Below, piece by piece: positions 51,910-62,651 of a stretch of 64,000 nt of DNA. The stretch is from NCBI GenBank assembly GCA_022767745.1, contig JALENN010000011.1, forward strand, positions 1 through 64,000, in the 5' to 3' direction. Each line of letters opens with the position of its first letter. The stretch's first letter is position 1. The notes beneath the pieces were generated by a model, which saw only the letters and a program-made list of their open reading frames with translations, did no database searches and was not told where the DNA came from. The DNA comes from Alistipes sp. Its GTDB lineage: Bacteria > Bacteroidota > Bacteroidia > Bacteroidales > Rikenellaceae. Made by a program: the position numbers and the translations under genes.

Positions 51910-52863
51910 ATGAGCGTCGCAACATTTCTCGCCGAGCCACATACGACGGCCTTCTCGTTCGAGGTGCTGCCACCCCTCAGGGGACGCGGCATAGAACAGC
52001 TCTTCGCTTCGATCGACCGTCTCATGCCTTTCAATCCGGCATACATCAACATAACGACACACCGCACCGAAGTGGTCTACCGCCAGATCTCGGAGGGCGT
52101 CTTCCAGCGTACGTCACAGCGCACGCGCCCCGGTTCGGTAGCCGTAGCCGCCGCCCTGCGTGGCCGTTACGGCATACCCGCCGTGCCGCACGTCATCTGC
52201 AGCGGCTTCACCCGCGCCGAACTCGAGAACGAACTCATCGACCTGTCGTATCTCGGCATCACCGACCTGCTTGTGCTGCGCGGCGACCGCGCCCGCGGCG
52301 AGAACCGTTTCATCCCCACCGACGGAGGACACGAACACGCCGTTGAACTCTGCCGCCAGGTCGAGGAGTTCAACGCCGGCCGCATGACCGACGGCGAGGA
52401 GTATGCTCCGCTCGAGCGCCCCTTCTCGTTCGGGGTGGCGGGCTATCCCGAGAAGCACGAGGAGGCGATGAACCTCGACACCGACATCGAGTACCTCAAG
52501 GCCAAGATCGACGCCGGCGCCCGTTACGTCGTGACACAGATGTTCTTCGACAACAGCCGCTATTTCGACTTCGTGACCCGCTGCCGCGCGGCTGGCATCA
52601 CCGTGCCCGTAATCCCGGGCCTGAAGCCCCTGACGTCGCTCACGCAGCAGGCGCTGCTGCCCAAGACCTTCCACATCGACCTGCCGATGGAGCTGGCGGC
52701 CGAGCTGCGCCGCTGCCGCACGAACGACGACGTGAAGGCCCTCGGCGTGGAGTGGGGCACGGCACAGGCGCGCGAGCTGAAGGCGGCGAACGTCCCCAGC
52801 ATACACTTCTACTCGATGAACGCCACGGCCAGTGTCGAGGCCATAGCCCGACAGGTATATTGA
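51910..52863 (+). CDS. metF: Methylenetetrahydrofolate reductase
   Basis: 317 residues from ATG 51910 (the in-frame ATG at 51874 overlaps the -7 element). MTHFR TIM-barrel motifs: FSFEVLPP (15-22, Glu18 as in the FEFFPP motif), DLLVLRGDRARGE, VAGYPEKHEEA, GARYVVTQMFFDN and PVIPGLKPLTS. It reduces 5,10-methylene-THF to 5-methyl-THF, the substrate of MetH encoded 40 nt downstream. The two genes form the remethylation step of methionine synthesis. Confidence 0.96.
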   Translation: MSVATFLAEPHTTAFSFEVLPPLRGRGIEQLFASIDRLMPFNPAYINITTHRTEVVYRQISEGVFQRTSQRTRPGSVAVAAALRGRYGIPAVPHVICSGFTRAELENELIDLSYLGITDLLVLRGDRARGENRFIPTDGGHEHAVELCRQVEEFNAGRMTDGEEYAPLERPFSFGVAGYPEKHEEAMNLDTDIEYLKAKIDAGARYVVTQMFFDNSRYFDFVTRCRAAGITVPVIPGLKPLTSLTQQALLPKTFHIDLPMELAAELRRCRTNDDVKALGVEWGTAQARELKAANVPSIHFYSMNATASVEAIARQVY

Positions 52864-52903
52864 CCCCTGACGCCGCCACGGCGGCACAAGAGACCGACAA
52901 GAC

Positions 52904-55900
52904 ATGACCGACAGAGAAACAATAGAACAGGCCATCGGCCGCCGCATACTCGTCCTCGACGGCGCCATGGGTACCATGATACAGCGCTGCGGCCTTACGG
53001 AGGAGGACTTCCGCGGCGAGGAGTTCCGCGACCACCCCGTGAAGCTGCAGGGCAACAACGACATGCTGGTGCTGACTCGCCCCGACGTGATCGCATCGAT
53101 ACACCGCGAGTACCTTGAGGCGGGTGCCGACATAATCGAGACCGACACCTTCAACGCACAGGCCGTATCGCAGGCCGAATACCACACCGAATCGCTCGTA
53201 CGCCGCATCAACGGGGCTGCGGCACGCATCGCGCGCGCCGAGGCCGACCGCATGACGGCCGCAACGCCCCACAAGCCGCGCTTCGTGGCCGGATCGGTCG
53301 GGCCTACGGGCAAGACGGCCTCGATGTCGCCCGACGTCGAGAACCCCGCCTTCCGTGCCGTGGACTTCGACACGCTGCGCGCGGCCTACGCCGAACAGAT
53401 GGAGGCCCTCGTCGAGGGCGGCGTCGACCTGCTGCTCATCGAGACCGTATTCGACACCCTGAACGCCAAGGCGGCACTCGACGCCGCCGAGGAGGCATTC
53501 CGCCGCACGGGACGGCGCGTGCCGCTGATGCTCTCGGCAACGATAGCCGATGCCGCGGGACGCACCCTCTCGGGACAGACCGTCGAGGCGCTCATCATCT
53601 CGGTGGCCCACGCGCCGCTCTTCTCGGTGGGACTCAACTGTTCGTTCGGGGCGGCGCAGATGACACCCTTCCTGCGGCAGTTAGCACAGGCCGCGCCCTG
53701 CCACGTGAGCGTACACCCCAATGCCGGCATTCCCGACGCCATGGGCCGCTACGACCAGACGCCCGAGATGATGGCGCGCGACATACGCCGCTTCGTCGAC
53801 GAGGGCCTTGTCGACATCGTGGGCGGCTGCTGCGGCTCGACACCCGACCACATACGCGCCATAGCCGAGGCCGTGGCCACGCCTTCAGCCAAATGGCACA
53901 CTGCGGCCACGCCGCGCGGATGGCTCTCGGGCCTTGACGAGTTCTCCGCCGACAGCGCCTTCATCAACGTAGGCGAACGGTGCAACGTGGCCGGCAGCCG
54001 CAAGTTCCTGCGGCTGATAAAGGAGAAGTCGTACGACGAGGCCCTCGGCATAGCCCGCAAGCAGGTGCGCGACGGGGCCATGATTCTCGACATCAACATG
54101 GACGACGCGATGATAGACACGCGCACCGAGATGGTACACTTCCTCAACCTCATGGCATCGGACCCCGAGGTGGCACGACTGCCGTGGATGATCGATTCGT
54201 CGCGCTTCGAGGTGATAGAGGCCGCACTGAAGTGCATACAGGGCAAGGCCATAGTAAACTCGCTCTCGCTAAAGGAGGGCGAGCAGATCTTCCTCGAGCA
54301 TGCGCGCCGCGTGCGCGAGCTGGGAGCGGCGCTGGTCGTCATGGCTTTCGACGAGCAGGGACAGGCGGTCACCTACGAACGCAAGATCGAGGTGTGCGCC
54401 CGCGCCTACCGTCTCCTCACCGAGCAGGCGGGATTCGACCCCCGCGACATAATCTTCGACCCCAACGTGCTGACCATAGCCACCGGCATGAAGGAGCACG
54501 ACGCCTACGCCCTCGACTTCATACGCGCCACGCGCTGGATACACGAGCACCTGCCCCACGCCCGCGTCAGCGGCGGCATAAGCAACCTGTCGTTCGCGCT
54601 GCGCGGCAACAACTACATGCGTGAGGCGATGCATGCCGTATTCCTCTACCACGCCATCGCCGCAGGGCTAGATATGGCCATCGTCAACCCCGCCTCGAAG
54701 GTTATGTACGGCGACATACCGGCCGATCTGCTCGAGGCCCTCGAGGATGTGATTCTCTGCCGCCGCGACGATGCCACGGAGCGCCTTGTGGCCATGGCCG
54801 CGCGCTTCAACGGCGAGGAGGCCGCCGCCGACACCGCCGCCACGGTCGACCGCAGCACCATACCACTCGAACAGCGCCTCGCCGAGGCACTCGAACGCGG
54901 CGACGACGAATACCTCGAGGCCGACCTCAACGAGGCCCTCACCGCATACCCCGCCGCGGCCGACATAATCGAGGGGCCGCTCATGAGCGGCATGACACGC
55001 GTCGGCGAACTCTTCGGCGCGGGCAAGATGTTCCTGCCGCAGGTAGTAAAGACGGCCCGCACGATGAAACGCGCCGTCGAAATTCTCCGCCCGCATATCG
55101 AGAGTACCCGCAGCGCCACACCGTCGCATTCGGCCGGCAGGTTCCTGATAGCCACCGTCAAGGGCGACGTACACGACATCGGGAAGAACATCGCGGGCGT
55201 GGTGCTCGCATGCAACAACTTCGAGGTAACGGACCTCGGGGTGATGGTCCCGGCGGAGAAGATCGTCGAGGAGGCCATCTCCCGCAAGGCCGACTTCATC
55301 GGACTGAGCGGACTGATAACGCCCTCGCTCGACGAGATGTGCCGCGTGGCGGAGCGCCTGCGCGAGGCGGGCGTTGACGTGCCCCTCTTCATCGGCGGCG
55401 CAACCACCTCGGCACTCCATACGGCCGTGAAGATTGCCCCACTGTACGGCGGTCCCGTATTACATGTAAAGGATGCGGCACAGAACCCCATCCTCGCCAT
55501 GCGTCTTGCGGGCGACGAGCGTGAGCGGACAATCGCCTGCCTGCGCTTCGAACAGGAGCAGTTGCGGCAGAAGATGCAGCAGACCGAGGTTGCCTCGCTC
55601 ACCGAGGCACAGGCGCTGGAGATGCGCCCCGCAATAGACTGGGCACACGAAGAGCTGCCGAAGCCTTCATACGAGGGAGTGCGCACCTTCGACATCGCCG
55701 TCGACGAGGTACGTGAATATATCAACTGGATACACTTCCGCAACCTGTGGGGCGTACGCAGCGGTACACCCGAAGCCGAGCATCTCATGGACGAAGCCCG
55801 CCAAGCGCTCGACCGCATAGCCCGCCGGCACCACCTGCGCGCCGAGGTGGGATTCTTCCCCGCCTACGGCACCGATGACAGCATCGTCGTCTCGCACACG

Positions 55901-56437
55901 GCCGGATGCCCGTGCTGCGGCGGCGACACGAAACAGATCGCCATCGCCACCCCCCGCCAGCGGCGTCCCAATGCCGGGGGCGAATGCCTTGCCCTTGCCG
56001 ACTTCGTCGCACCCGAGGGGATGGGCGACCACATAGGAGCCTTCGCCGTAACCGTATCGCCATCGTTCGTGCAGGAGGTCGAGCGGTTCAAGGCCGAGGG
56101 CGACCAGTACGAGGCACTGCTCATGCAGAGCATAGGCGACCGTCTGGCCGAGGCGGCCAGCGAGATGCTCCACGCCCGCGTGCGTCGCGAATTGTGGGGA
56201 TACGCCCCCGACGAGAATCTGACTGTAAAGCAGATGTACCAGGCTGCATACCGTGGCATACGCCCCGCCGTCGGCTACCCCTCGCTGCCCGACCAGCGGG
56301 CCATATTCCCGCTCGCGCAGCTGCTCGATTTCGCCGCCGCAGGTATCACCCTCACCGAGAACGGGGCGATGTATCCCCAGTCGTCGGTGTGCGGTCTATA
56401 CATTGCCTCGCCCCACGCACGGTACTTCGTCGTATAG
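52904..56437 (+). CDS. metH: Cobalamin-dependent methionine synthase
   Basis: 1177 residues, full length. Homocysteine domain (about 1-325) with zinc ligands Cys246 (GLNCSF), Cys309 and Cys310 ([10 protein letters not shown]); pterin-binding domain (about 340-610: [25 protein letters not shown]); B12 cap and binding domains (about 640-880) with DVHDIGKN, His757 being the lower axial ligand; and the SAM-dependent reactivation domain (about 900-1177: [17 protein letters not shown] segment, [14 protein letters not shown]). It moves the methyl group from 5-methyl-THF to homocysteine. All modules are present, so the host needs cobalamin. No B12 riboswitch precedes it. Confidence 0.97.
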   Translation: MTDRETIEQAIGRRILVLDGAMGTMIQRCGLTEEDFRGEEFRDHPVKLQGNNDMLVLTRPDVIASIHREYLEAGADIIETDTFNAQAVSQAEYHTESLVRRINGAAARIARAEADRMTAATPHKPRFVAGSVGPTGKTASMSPDVENPAFRAVDFDTLRAAYAEQMEALVEGGVDLLLIETVFDTLNAKAALDAAEEAFRRTGRRVPLMLSATIADAAGRTLSGQTVEALIISVAHAPLFSVGLNCSFGAAQMTPFLRQLAQAAPCHVSVHPNAGIPDAMGRYDQTPEMMARDIRRFVDEGLVDIVGGCCGSTPDHIRAIAEAVATPSAKWHTAATPRGWLSGLDEFSADSAFINVGERCNVAGSRKFLRLIKEKSYDEALGIARKQVRDGAMILDINMDDAMIDTRTEMVHFLNLMASDPEVARLPWMIDSSRFEVIEAALKCIQGKAIVNSLSLKEGEQIFLEHARRVRELGAALVVMAFDEQGQAVTYERKIEVCARAYRLLTEQAGFDPRDIIFDPNVLTIATGMKEHDAYALDFIRATRWIHEHLPHARVSGGISNLSFALRGNNYMREAMHAVFLYHAIAAGLDMAIVNPASKVMYGDIPADLLEALEDVILCRRDDATERLVAMAARFNGEEAAADTAATVDRSTIPLEQRLAEALERGDDEYLEADLNEALTAYPAAADIIEGPLMSGMTRVGELFGAGKMFLPQVVKTARTMKRAVEILRPHIESTRSATPSHSAGRFLIATVKGDVHDIGKNIAGVVLACNNFEVTDLGVMVPAEKIVEEAISRKADFIGLSGLITPSLDEMCRVAERLREAGVDVPLFIGGATTSALHTAVKIAPLYGGPVLHVKDAAQNPILAMRLAGDERERTIACLRFEQEQLRQKMQQTEVASLTEAQALEMRPAIDWAHEELPKPSYEGVRTFDIAVDEVREYINWIHFRNLWGVRSGTPEAEHLMDEARQALDRIARRHHLRAEVGFFPAYGTDDSIVVSHTAGCPCCGGDTKQIAIATPRQRRPNAGGECLALADFVAPEGMGDHIGAFAVTVSPSFVQEVERFKAEGDQYEALLMQSIGDRLAEAASEMLHARVRRELWGYAPDENLTVKQMYQAAYRGIRPAVGYPSLPDQRAIFPLAQLLDFAAAGITLTENGAMYPQSSVCGLYIASPHARYFVV

Positions 56438-56460
56438 CACTGCCCCGGCGCATCAAACAC

Positions 56461-56496
56461 ATAAGCCGCACTCCCCCGACTGGAAGTGCGGCTTAT
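56461..56496. terminator. Hairpin between convergent metH and yhcH-like genes
   Basis: 12-bp perfect stem ATAAGCCGCACT (56461-56472) / AGTGCGGCTTAT (56485-56496). No long T run on either side; probable bidirectional terminator. Confidence 0.65.
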
Positions 56497-56520
56497 GCAT
56501 ATGTTTCGGGCGTTTCGGCC

Positions 56521-56970
56521 TCAGATCCTAACCTTGAAAATACACTTCTTGACGTGGCCCTCGCCAAGCATGGGGGCGTGTCCGTCCTCGGGGAAGAGGA
56601 TCGAGAACTGCCCCTCACCCACGGTGTAGAAACACTGCGGTATGTCGGTGAAGAGCTGTATGTCCTTCGCCTCGTCGAACTCGGTCTCGGCCTTGGTGCA
56701 ATCCTTCATTTCGCTCCAGCCGAAGGTCTCCTGCGGGCCGCGCAGCAGCAGCTGGATGTCGATATAACGGCGATGCAGCTCAAGGCGGGCCTGCGACAGG
56801 TCGCGCAGGTCGAGCTCCTGCACGTTGACGAAGATGTTGTCGCCGTCGATGTCGTGACGGCCGCATGCCAGGGCAGCAACGTCGTGCGTGTCGATGAAGT
56901 CGAACACGGCCTTGAAACGCGGGTGGAGCGACACGTAACGCTCCTTGTTTTTCAATGAATCCAGAATCAT
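56521..56970 (-). CDS. YhcH/YjgK/YiaL family protein
   Basis: 149 residues, the standard length of this cupin-like family (DUF386). Family signs: ELHRRYIDIQLLLRGPQETFGW (His66 and the ID pair), then TDIPQCFYTVGEGQFSILFPEDGHAP and the C-terminal VKKCIFKV. Members bind a metal and are linked to sialic acid or other sugar-acid metabolism (for example YhcH, anomerase EbgC); the substrate here is unknown. It is the last gene of the long minus-strand run, 54 nt after the EEP gene. Confidence 0.9.
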   Translation of the reverse strand: MILDSLKNKERYVSLHPRFKAVFDFIDTHDVAALACGRHDIDGDNIFVNVQELDLRDLSQARLELHRRYIDIQLLLRGPQETFGWSEMKDCTKAETEFDEAKDIQLFTDIPQCFYTVGEGQFSILFPEDGHAPMLGEGHVKKCIFKVRI

Positions 56971-57024
56971 GGTCTATATCTGTTTTTGTTTGGACTGACT
57001 CTTTTGCTGCCACCCGCCTCCGGT

Positions 57025-58143
57025 CTAACGCCCGTTGTAGCGCAGGCGCACGAATACGGGATAGTGGTCCGAATACTCCATAGAATCGACCACGCCGTAC
57101 GACAGCGGCTCGAACTCGTCGGAGCAGAGTACGTAGTCGATGCGCAGCAGGTCGAAGAAACCGCGGTAGGTATGCGAATATCCCGACCCCGCTTCGCGGA
57201 AGGCATCCTTCAGGTCACGGCTTACGGTGCGGTAGGTGTACGATGCAGGCGTGTCGTTGAAATCGCCGCATACGATCACCGGATAGGGCGACGCAACGAT
57301 CATCGAGTCGAGCATGCGCGCATGCAGGGCGCGGTTGCGGTTGTTCTCGGCAAGGCGCGATACTATGTCGCGCAGTTTCTTCTCGCTGTCACCGTCGTCG
57401 AGGAACTCGCGCTGCTCGATATAGCGGCTGTCGTCGCTGTTTATGGCCGTCGTATGCAGGTGCACGCTGAAGACACGCACCGTGTCGTCACGCATGGCCA
57501 CGTCGGCCCATACGAAGTTCTTCATCGTATCTATGCGGCCGGCACGCACCATCGGGTAGCGGCTGTAAATCGCAGGGCTGAGCTGCGCCCGCGACACCTT
57601 GCGCGGCAGCGGGTGCAGCGGTTCGAGCAGCGAGTCGGCGATGTCGTTGAAACCGCTCTCCTGAATGCAGAGGATATCGGGATTGAACTCCTTCACCCGC
57701 GCCACTATTGAGTCGATGCAACGTTCGCGGTCGTCGCCGATGAAGCTGCGCAGGTTATAGGTCATAACCTTCACCGCCGTACGCTCGTACTCGGGTTCGC
57801 CGTAGCTGCGGCGGAACGTCACCTTATAGAACATCGACAGGTTGAACAGGGCAATGACCGTAAGCAGCACCATAGGCACCATCATGCCCACGCGCCAGCG
57901 TACGATCCAGTAGAGCGTCAGCAGCAGCTGCGCGGCATACACGAAAGGGGCTATCAGCCCCACCGTCGAGACCCATCCCGTCACATCGGGGCCCAGCGCC
58001 GGCACCAGCAGCGTAGCCACGAACAGCACGGCAACACACGCCGAGAGCGCCATCATAACGATGTCGAACACCAATCCGGCAACCGAGCGCCGTTTCTTGC
58101 GCCGCTCGCCGTAGCTCGTTATGTCGCGATAGAACTCCGCCAT
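57025..58143 (-). CDS. Membrane-anchored endonuclease/exonuclease/phosphatase family protein
   Basis: 372 residues. Three hydrophobic segments (about 22-48, 58-78, 85-105) anchor the protein. The rest (about 120-372) is an EEP domain: MTYNLRSF, ILCIQESGFND (catalytic Glu), VRVFSVHLHTTAINSD, VIVCGDFNDTPASYTY and the final YSDHYPVFVRLR (catalytic Asp-His). The domain should face the periplasm or the cytoplasm next to the membrane. The substrate could be a phosphoester of a lipid, nucleic acid or sugar. It follows the rhomboid gene by 48 nt in the mutL run; this arrangement is common in Bacteroidales. Confidence 0.88.
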   Translation of the reverse strand: MAEFYRDITSYGERRKKRRSVAGLVFDIVMMALSACVAVLFVATLLVPALGPDVTGWVSTVGLIAPFVYAAQLLLTLYWIVRWRVGMMVPMVLLTVIALFNLSMFYKVTFRRSYGEPEYERTAVKVMTYNLRSFIGDDRERCIDSIVARVKEFNPDILCIQESGFNDIADSLLEPLHPLPRKVSRAQLSPAIYSRYPMVRAGRIDTMKNFVWADVAMRDDTVRVFSVHLHTTAINSDDSRYIEQREFLDDGDSEKKLRDIVSRLAENNRNRALHARMLDSMIVASPYPVIVCGDFNDTPASYTYRTVSRDLKDAFREAGSGYSHTYRGFFDLLRIDYVLCSDEFEPLSYGVVDSMEYSDHYPVFVRLRYNGR

Positions 58144-58191
58144 GACTATACCGTTAGGTTGTTTGTCCGCATCCGCTCCGTTACGTCCCCG

Positions 58192-58851
58192 CTAAAAGTA
58201 TATCTTGCCGCGGCTGCGCCACCAGTAGAGCAGCATCAGCCCCCATAGCATACCGCCCACGTGGGCGAAGTGCGCCACGCCCGACTGGTATCCCGACAGG
58301 CCGAAGAAGAGCTCCACAAGTCCGTATATCACCACGAACCACTTTGCCTTCAGCGCCACGGGCGGGAATATGAGCATTATAATGTCGTTGGGGTGCAGCA
58401 CGCCGAAGGCCATCAGCAGGCCGAAGACGGCGCCCGAGGCACCGACCGTAGGCACGCGCAGGAAATCCATCGCCGCGATCTGCCCCATGGCCTCCACCGC
58501 ATGCGAGTACTCGGCATATCCCACGGCCAGCTGCAGCAGCGCCGCGCCGATACCGCACACCAGATAATACGTCAGGAAGCGCTGCGAACCCAGTTCATAC
58601 TCCAGCGCACGGCCGAACATCCACAGCGCAAACATGTTGAAGAAGAGGTGCGACACACCGCCGTGCAGGAACATGTATGTCACCACCTGATAGCTGTGGA
58701 ATAGCGGGCTCTCGGCGTTGAACAACGCCAGACGCGCTATTATCTCGTTGCCGAAGGGCAACAGGGTGGTGGCCAGCAGCATGACGCAGTTGGCGATGAT
58801 GAGATTCTTTACTACAGGCGGGGTCATATAGCGGAACCCGTTCATAGGCAA
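58192..58851 (-). CDS. Rhomboid family intramembrane serine protease
   Basis: 219 residues with six membrane segments. Catalytic Ser139 in VGASGAVFGL and His197 in HFAHVGGMLWG, plus the HGGVSHLFFNMFALWMFG motif (His63 and His68 oxyanion-type residues, Asn72). It cleaves membrane proteins within the bilayer; natural substrates unknown. It starts 13 nt after the mutL stop, so it is co-transcribed with mutL. Confidence 0.94.
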   Translation of the reverse strand: MPMNGFRYMTPPVVKNLIIANCVMLLATTLLPFGNEIIARLALFNAESPLFHSYQVVTYMFLHGGVSHLFFNMFALWMFGRALEYELGSQRFLTYYLVCGIGAALLQLAVGYAEYSHAVEAMGQIAAMDFLRVPTVGASGAVFGLLMAFGVLHPNDIIMLIFPPVALKAKWFVVIYGLVELFFGLSGYQSGVAHFAHVGGMLWGLMLLYWWRSRGKIYF

Positions 58852-58864
58852 TCGTGTTTTTCGT

Positions 58865-60931
58865 TTAACTTAGTTTGGCTTTGAGGTCGTCGGCCGTCAA
58901 ATCGGTCATTATGGCTTTGCCCGAAGGCGAGAAACTGAAGTTTTCGCACTCGCACAACTGTCGCAGCAGGTTTGCCGTCTCCTCGCGCGAGAGTCCGCGC
59001 ACGGTCGAGCGCGCCGCCCGCGAAGCTATCGTACGCACCATCTCCTCGCGCATGCGCTCGCCCGCATCGCCCGAGCCCTCGATCTCGCGCAACAGGTCGA
59101 ACAGCAGGCTGTCGGCCTGCTCGGCATCGACACACGACGGTATGCCGCGCATCTCGACGGCGCAGTCGCCGCTCGGCTCAAGATGGAAACCTACGGCGGC
59201 CAACTCCGCCGCATGCTCCGCCAACAGGGCGTAGTCGTTCTCCGAGAGCACAAGCCGTTCGGGGAACAGTAACTCCTGCGACGGCACCGCACTGCACCCT
59301 ACGGCCGCCATGCAGCCGTCGTAGACGATACGCTCCCTGGCGCGGCGCAGATCCACAGCCACGCTGCGGCCGCCGCATATGGCCACGGCGTAGCCGTTGC
59401 CCAAAGGCAGGCAGTCAGAGAACGATATCGGTTCGGCATGCTCTATCGACTGCTGTACGGCACCCGAAGCGATGAACTCCAGAGTACTCTCGCCAGCCGA
59501 CGACGGCACCTCGAACGTCTCTGCGGACGAAACAGCCGACGACGCTATTTCGCGATAGCCGTCCGACGCCATCGGCACCGCCGCATCCGTCTCCACGGCA
59601 AATTCGCTGCTCAGGGGCATCTCGCCCCACGACATGTCGCGCAGGCCGCGGTCCGACCCTACGGACGGCGACGAATACCCGCGTGAAGGTATATCCTTCA
59701 TTGCGGCAGCCGAACTGCGGCCCGCCGCAGGTGCTCCCTCCATCGACCCGTCATAGGGTGCGTCGAAGCCCGTGAAATCGACATCCCCGTCGGATGACGC
59801 CCCTGCGGTGTAATCCTCGCGGAAGGGGTTGTAATCGTCGTTCGACGAACTGCGCGGTTCGCTGTACAGGACCTCGGGACGAGACTTCATCACCGGGATC
59901 TCGATGGCCGAGCTGTTGTCGAAATCCATCATCGACACCGCGCCGCTCTTGGCCAGCGTACTGCGCACGGCGGCCGTGACGATCTGCGTCACATCCTCGG
60001 CATCGGCGAAGCGCACCTCGGTCTTCTGCGGGTGGACGTTCACATCCACGCGGTCGGTATCCACCGTAAGGTAGAGGAAGAACGAGGGCGAGCAGTTCTC
60101 GGGAATGAGTTTTTCGTAGGCCTTCATTATCGAGCGGTAGATCTGCGGCGAGCGGAAATAGCGCCCGTTGACGAAGAGGTACTGCTCGGCATTCTTCTGC
60201 TTGGCGGCCGCGGGACGGCCGACAAAGCCCGAAACCTTGACGATGGTGGTATCGACCGACACCTCCAGCAGGTTCGTACGTATGTAACGGCCCACCACGT
60301 CGATTATACGCTCCTGCAGCGATGCCGCAGGCAGCGTGACGATGGGCATGTCGTTCGACATCAACTCGCAGCGCACCTGCGGATAGCAAAGCGCCACGCG
60401 GCGGAACTCTTTCTTTATGTCGGAGACCATGCGCGTGCGGTCGCTGTTGAACTTGCGGCGCGCGGGTGCCGTATAGAAGAGGTTGCGCACCAGGAACTGC
60501 GACCCCGCGGGACACATGGCCGGCGTCTGCGAGACGAACTCGCCGCCGTTGACTATGGTCACCGTGCCCACCTCGTCTTCCGCACGGCGCGTACGCAGCT
60601 CCACCTGCGACACGGCCGCAATCGAGGCCAGGGCCTCGCCGCGGAAGCCGAACGTATGCAGGCGGTAGACATCGTCGAGCGTGGTGATCTTGCTGGTGGC
60701 GTGGCGGTCGAAAGCCATGCGCGCATCCAGGGGAGACATGCCGCACCCGTTGTCGACGATCTGAATAAGCTCCAGACCCGCGTTGCGGTAGTTCACCGTA
60801 ACGGAGGTGGCGCCGGCGTCGATGGCGTTCTCCATCATCTCCTTCACTACGGATGACGGATTGTTCACCACCTCGCCCGCGGCGATCTGGTTGGCTACGA
60901 TTTCGGGTAACAGTCGTATCTTGTTCTCCAT
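58865..60931 (-). CDS. mutL: DNA mismatch repair protein MutL
   Basis: 688 residues. GHKL ATPase domain (about 1-335) with Glu31 (VKEMMENAIDAG), VDNGCGMSP and FGFRGEALASIAAVS; transducer with VDVNVHPQKTEVRF. A long Ser/Asp-rich linker (about 340-500) precedes a dimerisation domain. The endonuclease motif DQHA(x)2E(x)4E of many MutL proteins appears only as DLRRARERIVYD, and no CPHGRP is seen, so nickase activity is doubtful; this seems usual in the phylum. It couples MutS recognition to strand removal. Co-directional with the dnaJ-hypothetical genes upstream (27 nt gap). Confidence 0.95.
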   Translation of the reverse strand: MENKIRLLPEIVANQIAAGEVVNNPSSVVKEMMENAIDAGATSVTVNYRNAGLELIQIVDNGCGMSPLDARMAFDRHATSKITTLDDVYRLHTFGFRGEALASIAAVSQVELRTRRAEDEVGTVTIVNGGEFVSQTPAMCPAGSQFLVRNLFYTAPARRKFNSDRTRMVSDIKKEFRRVALCYPQVRCELMSNDMPIVTLPAASLQERIIDVVGRYIRTNLLEVSVDTTIVKVSGFVGRPAAAKQKNAEQYLFVNGRYFRSPQIYRSIMKAYEKLIPENCSPSFFLYLTVDTDRVDVNVHPQKTEVRFADAEDVTQIVTAAVRSTLAKSGAVSMMDFDNSSAIEIPVMKSRPEVLYSEPRSSSNDDYNPFREDYTAGASSDGDVDFTGFDAPYDGSMEGAPAAGRSSAAAMKDIPSRGYSSPSVGSDRGLRDMSWGEMPLSSEFAVETDAAVPMASDGYREIASSAVSSAETFEVPSSAGESTLEFIASGAVQQSIEHAEPISFSDCLPLGNGYAVAICGGRSVAVDLRRARERIVYDGCMAAVGCSAVPSQELLFPERLVLSENDYALLAEHAAELAAVGFHLEPSGDCAVEMRGIPSCVDAEQADSLLFDLLREIEGSGDAGERMREEMVRTIASRAARSTVRGLSREETANLLRQLCECENFSFSPSGKAIMTDLTADDLKAKLS

Positions 60932-60958
60932 ATTGCTTCCACACTCTGCGGGGAGAGG

Positions 60959-61387
60959 TTACTCCTCGACGATCTCTATCTGGTCGCCCTCCTCGTAGTC
61001 GTTCGGTACGACCACTATCGGGGCATAGGGGTTAAACTCCTCGACCGACTCCTGCCGGGGGCCAGAAGCAGGCTCCTGCGCCATCTCGAACACGGCCATC
61101 AGCCGAGGCAGAATCAGATAGATGAACAGCGCAAGCAACATCACACCCATGCCCAGCACCCACATGCGCATGCGGCTCGTACCCTCGCCGCTCTCAGCTC
61201 GGCGCGCCTCGCGCGCAGCCTGCCGCGTACGGATATACTTTCCGGGGGTATACTCTTCGGTGTCGTCCAACCGCTCGCCGCGCAGCTCGGCTCGGCGGCG
61301 CTCGCGCTCCTCACGATCGGGGTCGTAATAGCGCGGCTTGTAGTTGAACTTGTTGGCGTGACGCTTGTAGGGTGAAAAAAACGACAT
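60959..61387 (-). CDS. Small single-pass membrane protein of unknown function
   Basis: 142 residues. The N-terminal half is strongly charged (REERERRRAELRGERLDD, then RTRQAAREARRAESGEG), one membrane segment lies at about 74-96 (MWVLGMGVMLLALFIYLILP) and the C-terminal tail is acidic (YEEGDQIEIVEE). Topology N-in, C-out is expected from the charge. I do not recognise a family. It is encoded between dnaJ (42 nt) and mutL (27 nt), so it is probably co-expressed with them. Confidence 0.75.
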   Translation of the reverse strand: MSFFSPYKRHANKFNYKPRYYDPDREERERRRAELRGERLDDTEEYTPGKYIRTRQAAREARRAESGEGTSRMRMWVLGMGVMLLALFIYLILPRLMAVFEMAQEPASGPRQESVEEFNPYAPIVVVPNDYEEGDQIEIVEE

Positions 61388-61429
61388 GTCGGTAGTGTTT
61401 TTAAGTTGCTGTACTGCTATAACGTTACG

Positions 61430-62587
61430 CTATCTGAAAAAATTCTTCATGCGCTCGAAAATATTCTGCTTGTCGCTGCCCACCGCGCTCTTGAAGTGCG
61501 GCTGCGTCGAGAGCTTCTCCACAAGGTGGCGCTCCTCGGCCGTGAGCGTGTCGGGTATGGTTATGTCCACCACGATGAGTATGTCGCCGCGGCCATAGCC
61601 GTTCACGTCGGGCAGTCCCTTGCCGCGCAGACGCAGCACCTTGCCCGCATGCGTACCCGGAGCGATCTTTATCTTGGCGCGGCCGTCGATGGTCGGAACC
61701 TCCACCTCGCCGCCCAGGATACAGGTCGTGAGCGGAAGATTAAGATTGTGTATCAGGTCATTGCCATCGCGTACCAGCTCGGGGTTGTGCTCCTCCTCGA
61801 TCATCACCAGAAGGTCGCCGTTCACGCCGCCGTGGCGTGCCGCGTTGCCCTTGCCCGATACCGTCACGGCCATGCCCTCGCCCACGCCTGCGGGGATCTT
61901 TATCTCGACGATCTCCTCGCCGCGGACGACGCCCTCGCCGCCGCACTTGTCACACTTGGCGGTGATGGTCTTGCCCGTACCGCCGCAGGTGGGACATACG
62001 CTCTGCGTCTGCATGCGGCCGAAGAAGGTGTTCTCGACACGCGTCACATAGCCCGAACCGTTACAGGTCGAGCAGGTGGCGTACGACGACGAATCCTTGG
62101 CACCCGTGCCGCCGCACTTGTCGCAGGCGATGGTCTTGTTGATCTTTAGTTTCTTGGTCGTGCCGTTGGCTATCTCGGCAAGCGTCAGCTTCACCTTCAC
62201 GCGTATGTCCGACCCGCGGTTTACGCTGCGCGCACCGCCGCGGCCCGACGACGAGAAGCCGCCGAAGTGGCCGCCGAAAATGTCGCCGAACTGCGAGAAT
62301 ATATCCTCCATCGAGAAACCGCCGCCGCTGAAGCCGCCATAGCCGCCGCCTGCGGCACCGCTCATGCCGGCATGTCCGAACTGGTCGTAACGGGCACGCT
62401 TCTCGGGGTTAGACAACACGTCGTAGGCCTCGGCCGCCTCCTTGAACTTGTCCTCAGCCTCCTTGTCACCCGGATTCTTGTCGGGGTGATACTTTATGGC
62501 CGCCTTACGGTAGGCCTTCTTTATCTCGTCGGCATTGGCGTTGCGTGCAACACCCAACACCTCGTAATAATCCCTTTTCTCTGCCAT
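61430..62587 (-). CDS. dnaJ: Chaperone protein DnaJ
   Basis: 385 residues. J domain with the HPD motif (34-36), Gly/Phe-rich region ([18 protein letters not shown]), and four zinc-binding CxxCxGxG repeats: [24 protein letters not shown] and CDKCGGEG, then the two substrate-binding domains. It stimulates DnaK ATPase and hands over unfolded proteins. It follows grpE by 64 nt; dnaK is not in the window. No CIRCE element was noticed upstream. Confidence 0.97.
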   Translation of the reverse strand: MAEKRDYYEVLGVARNANADEIKKAYRKAAIKYHPDKNPGDKEAEDKFKEAAEAYDVLSNPEKRARYDQFGHAGMSGAAGGGYGGFSGGGFSMEDIFSQFGDIFGGHFGGFSSSGRGGARSVNRGSDIRVKVKLTLAEIANGTTKKLKINKTIACDKCGGTGAKDSSSYATCSTCNGSGYVTRVENTFFGRMQTQSVCPTCGGTGKTITAKCDKCGGEGVVRGEEIVEIKIPAGVGEGMAVTVSGKGNAARHGGVNGDLLVMIEEEHNPELVRDGNDLIHNLNLPLTTCILGGEVEVPTIDGRAKIKIAPGTHAGKVLRLRGKGLPDVNGYGRGDILIVVDITIPDTLTAEERHLVEKLSTQPHFKSAVGSDKQNIFERMKNFFR

Positions 62588-62651
62588 CGTATTATCCTTT
62601 CATCCTTAAATTACACACACGATATGCGACTCTGCCGCCACTGCCGCCGGG

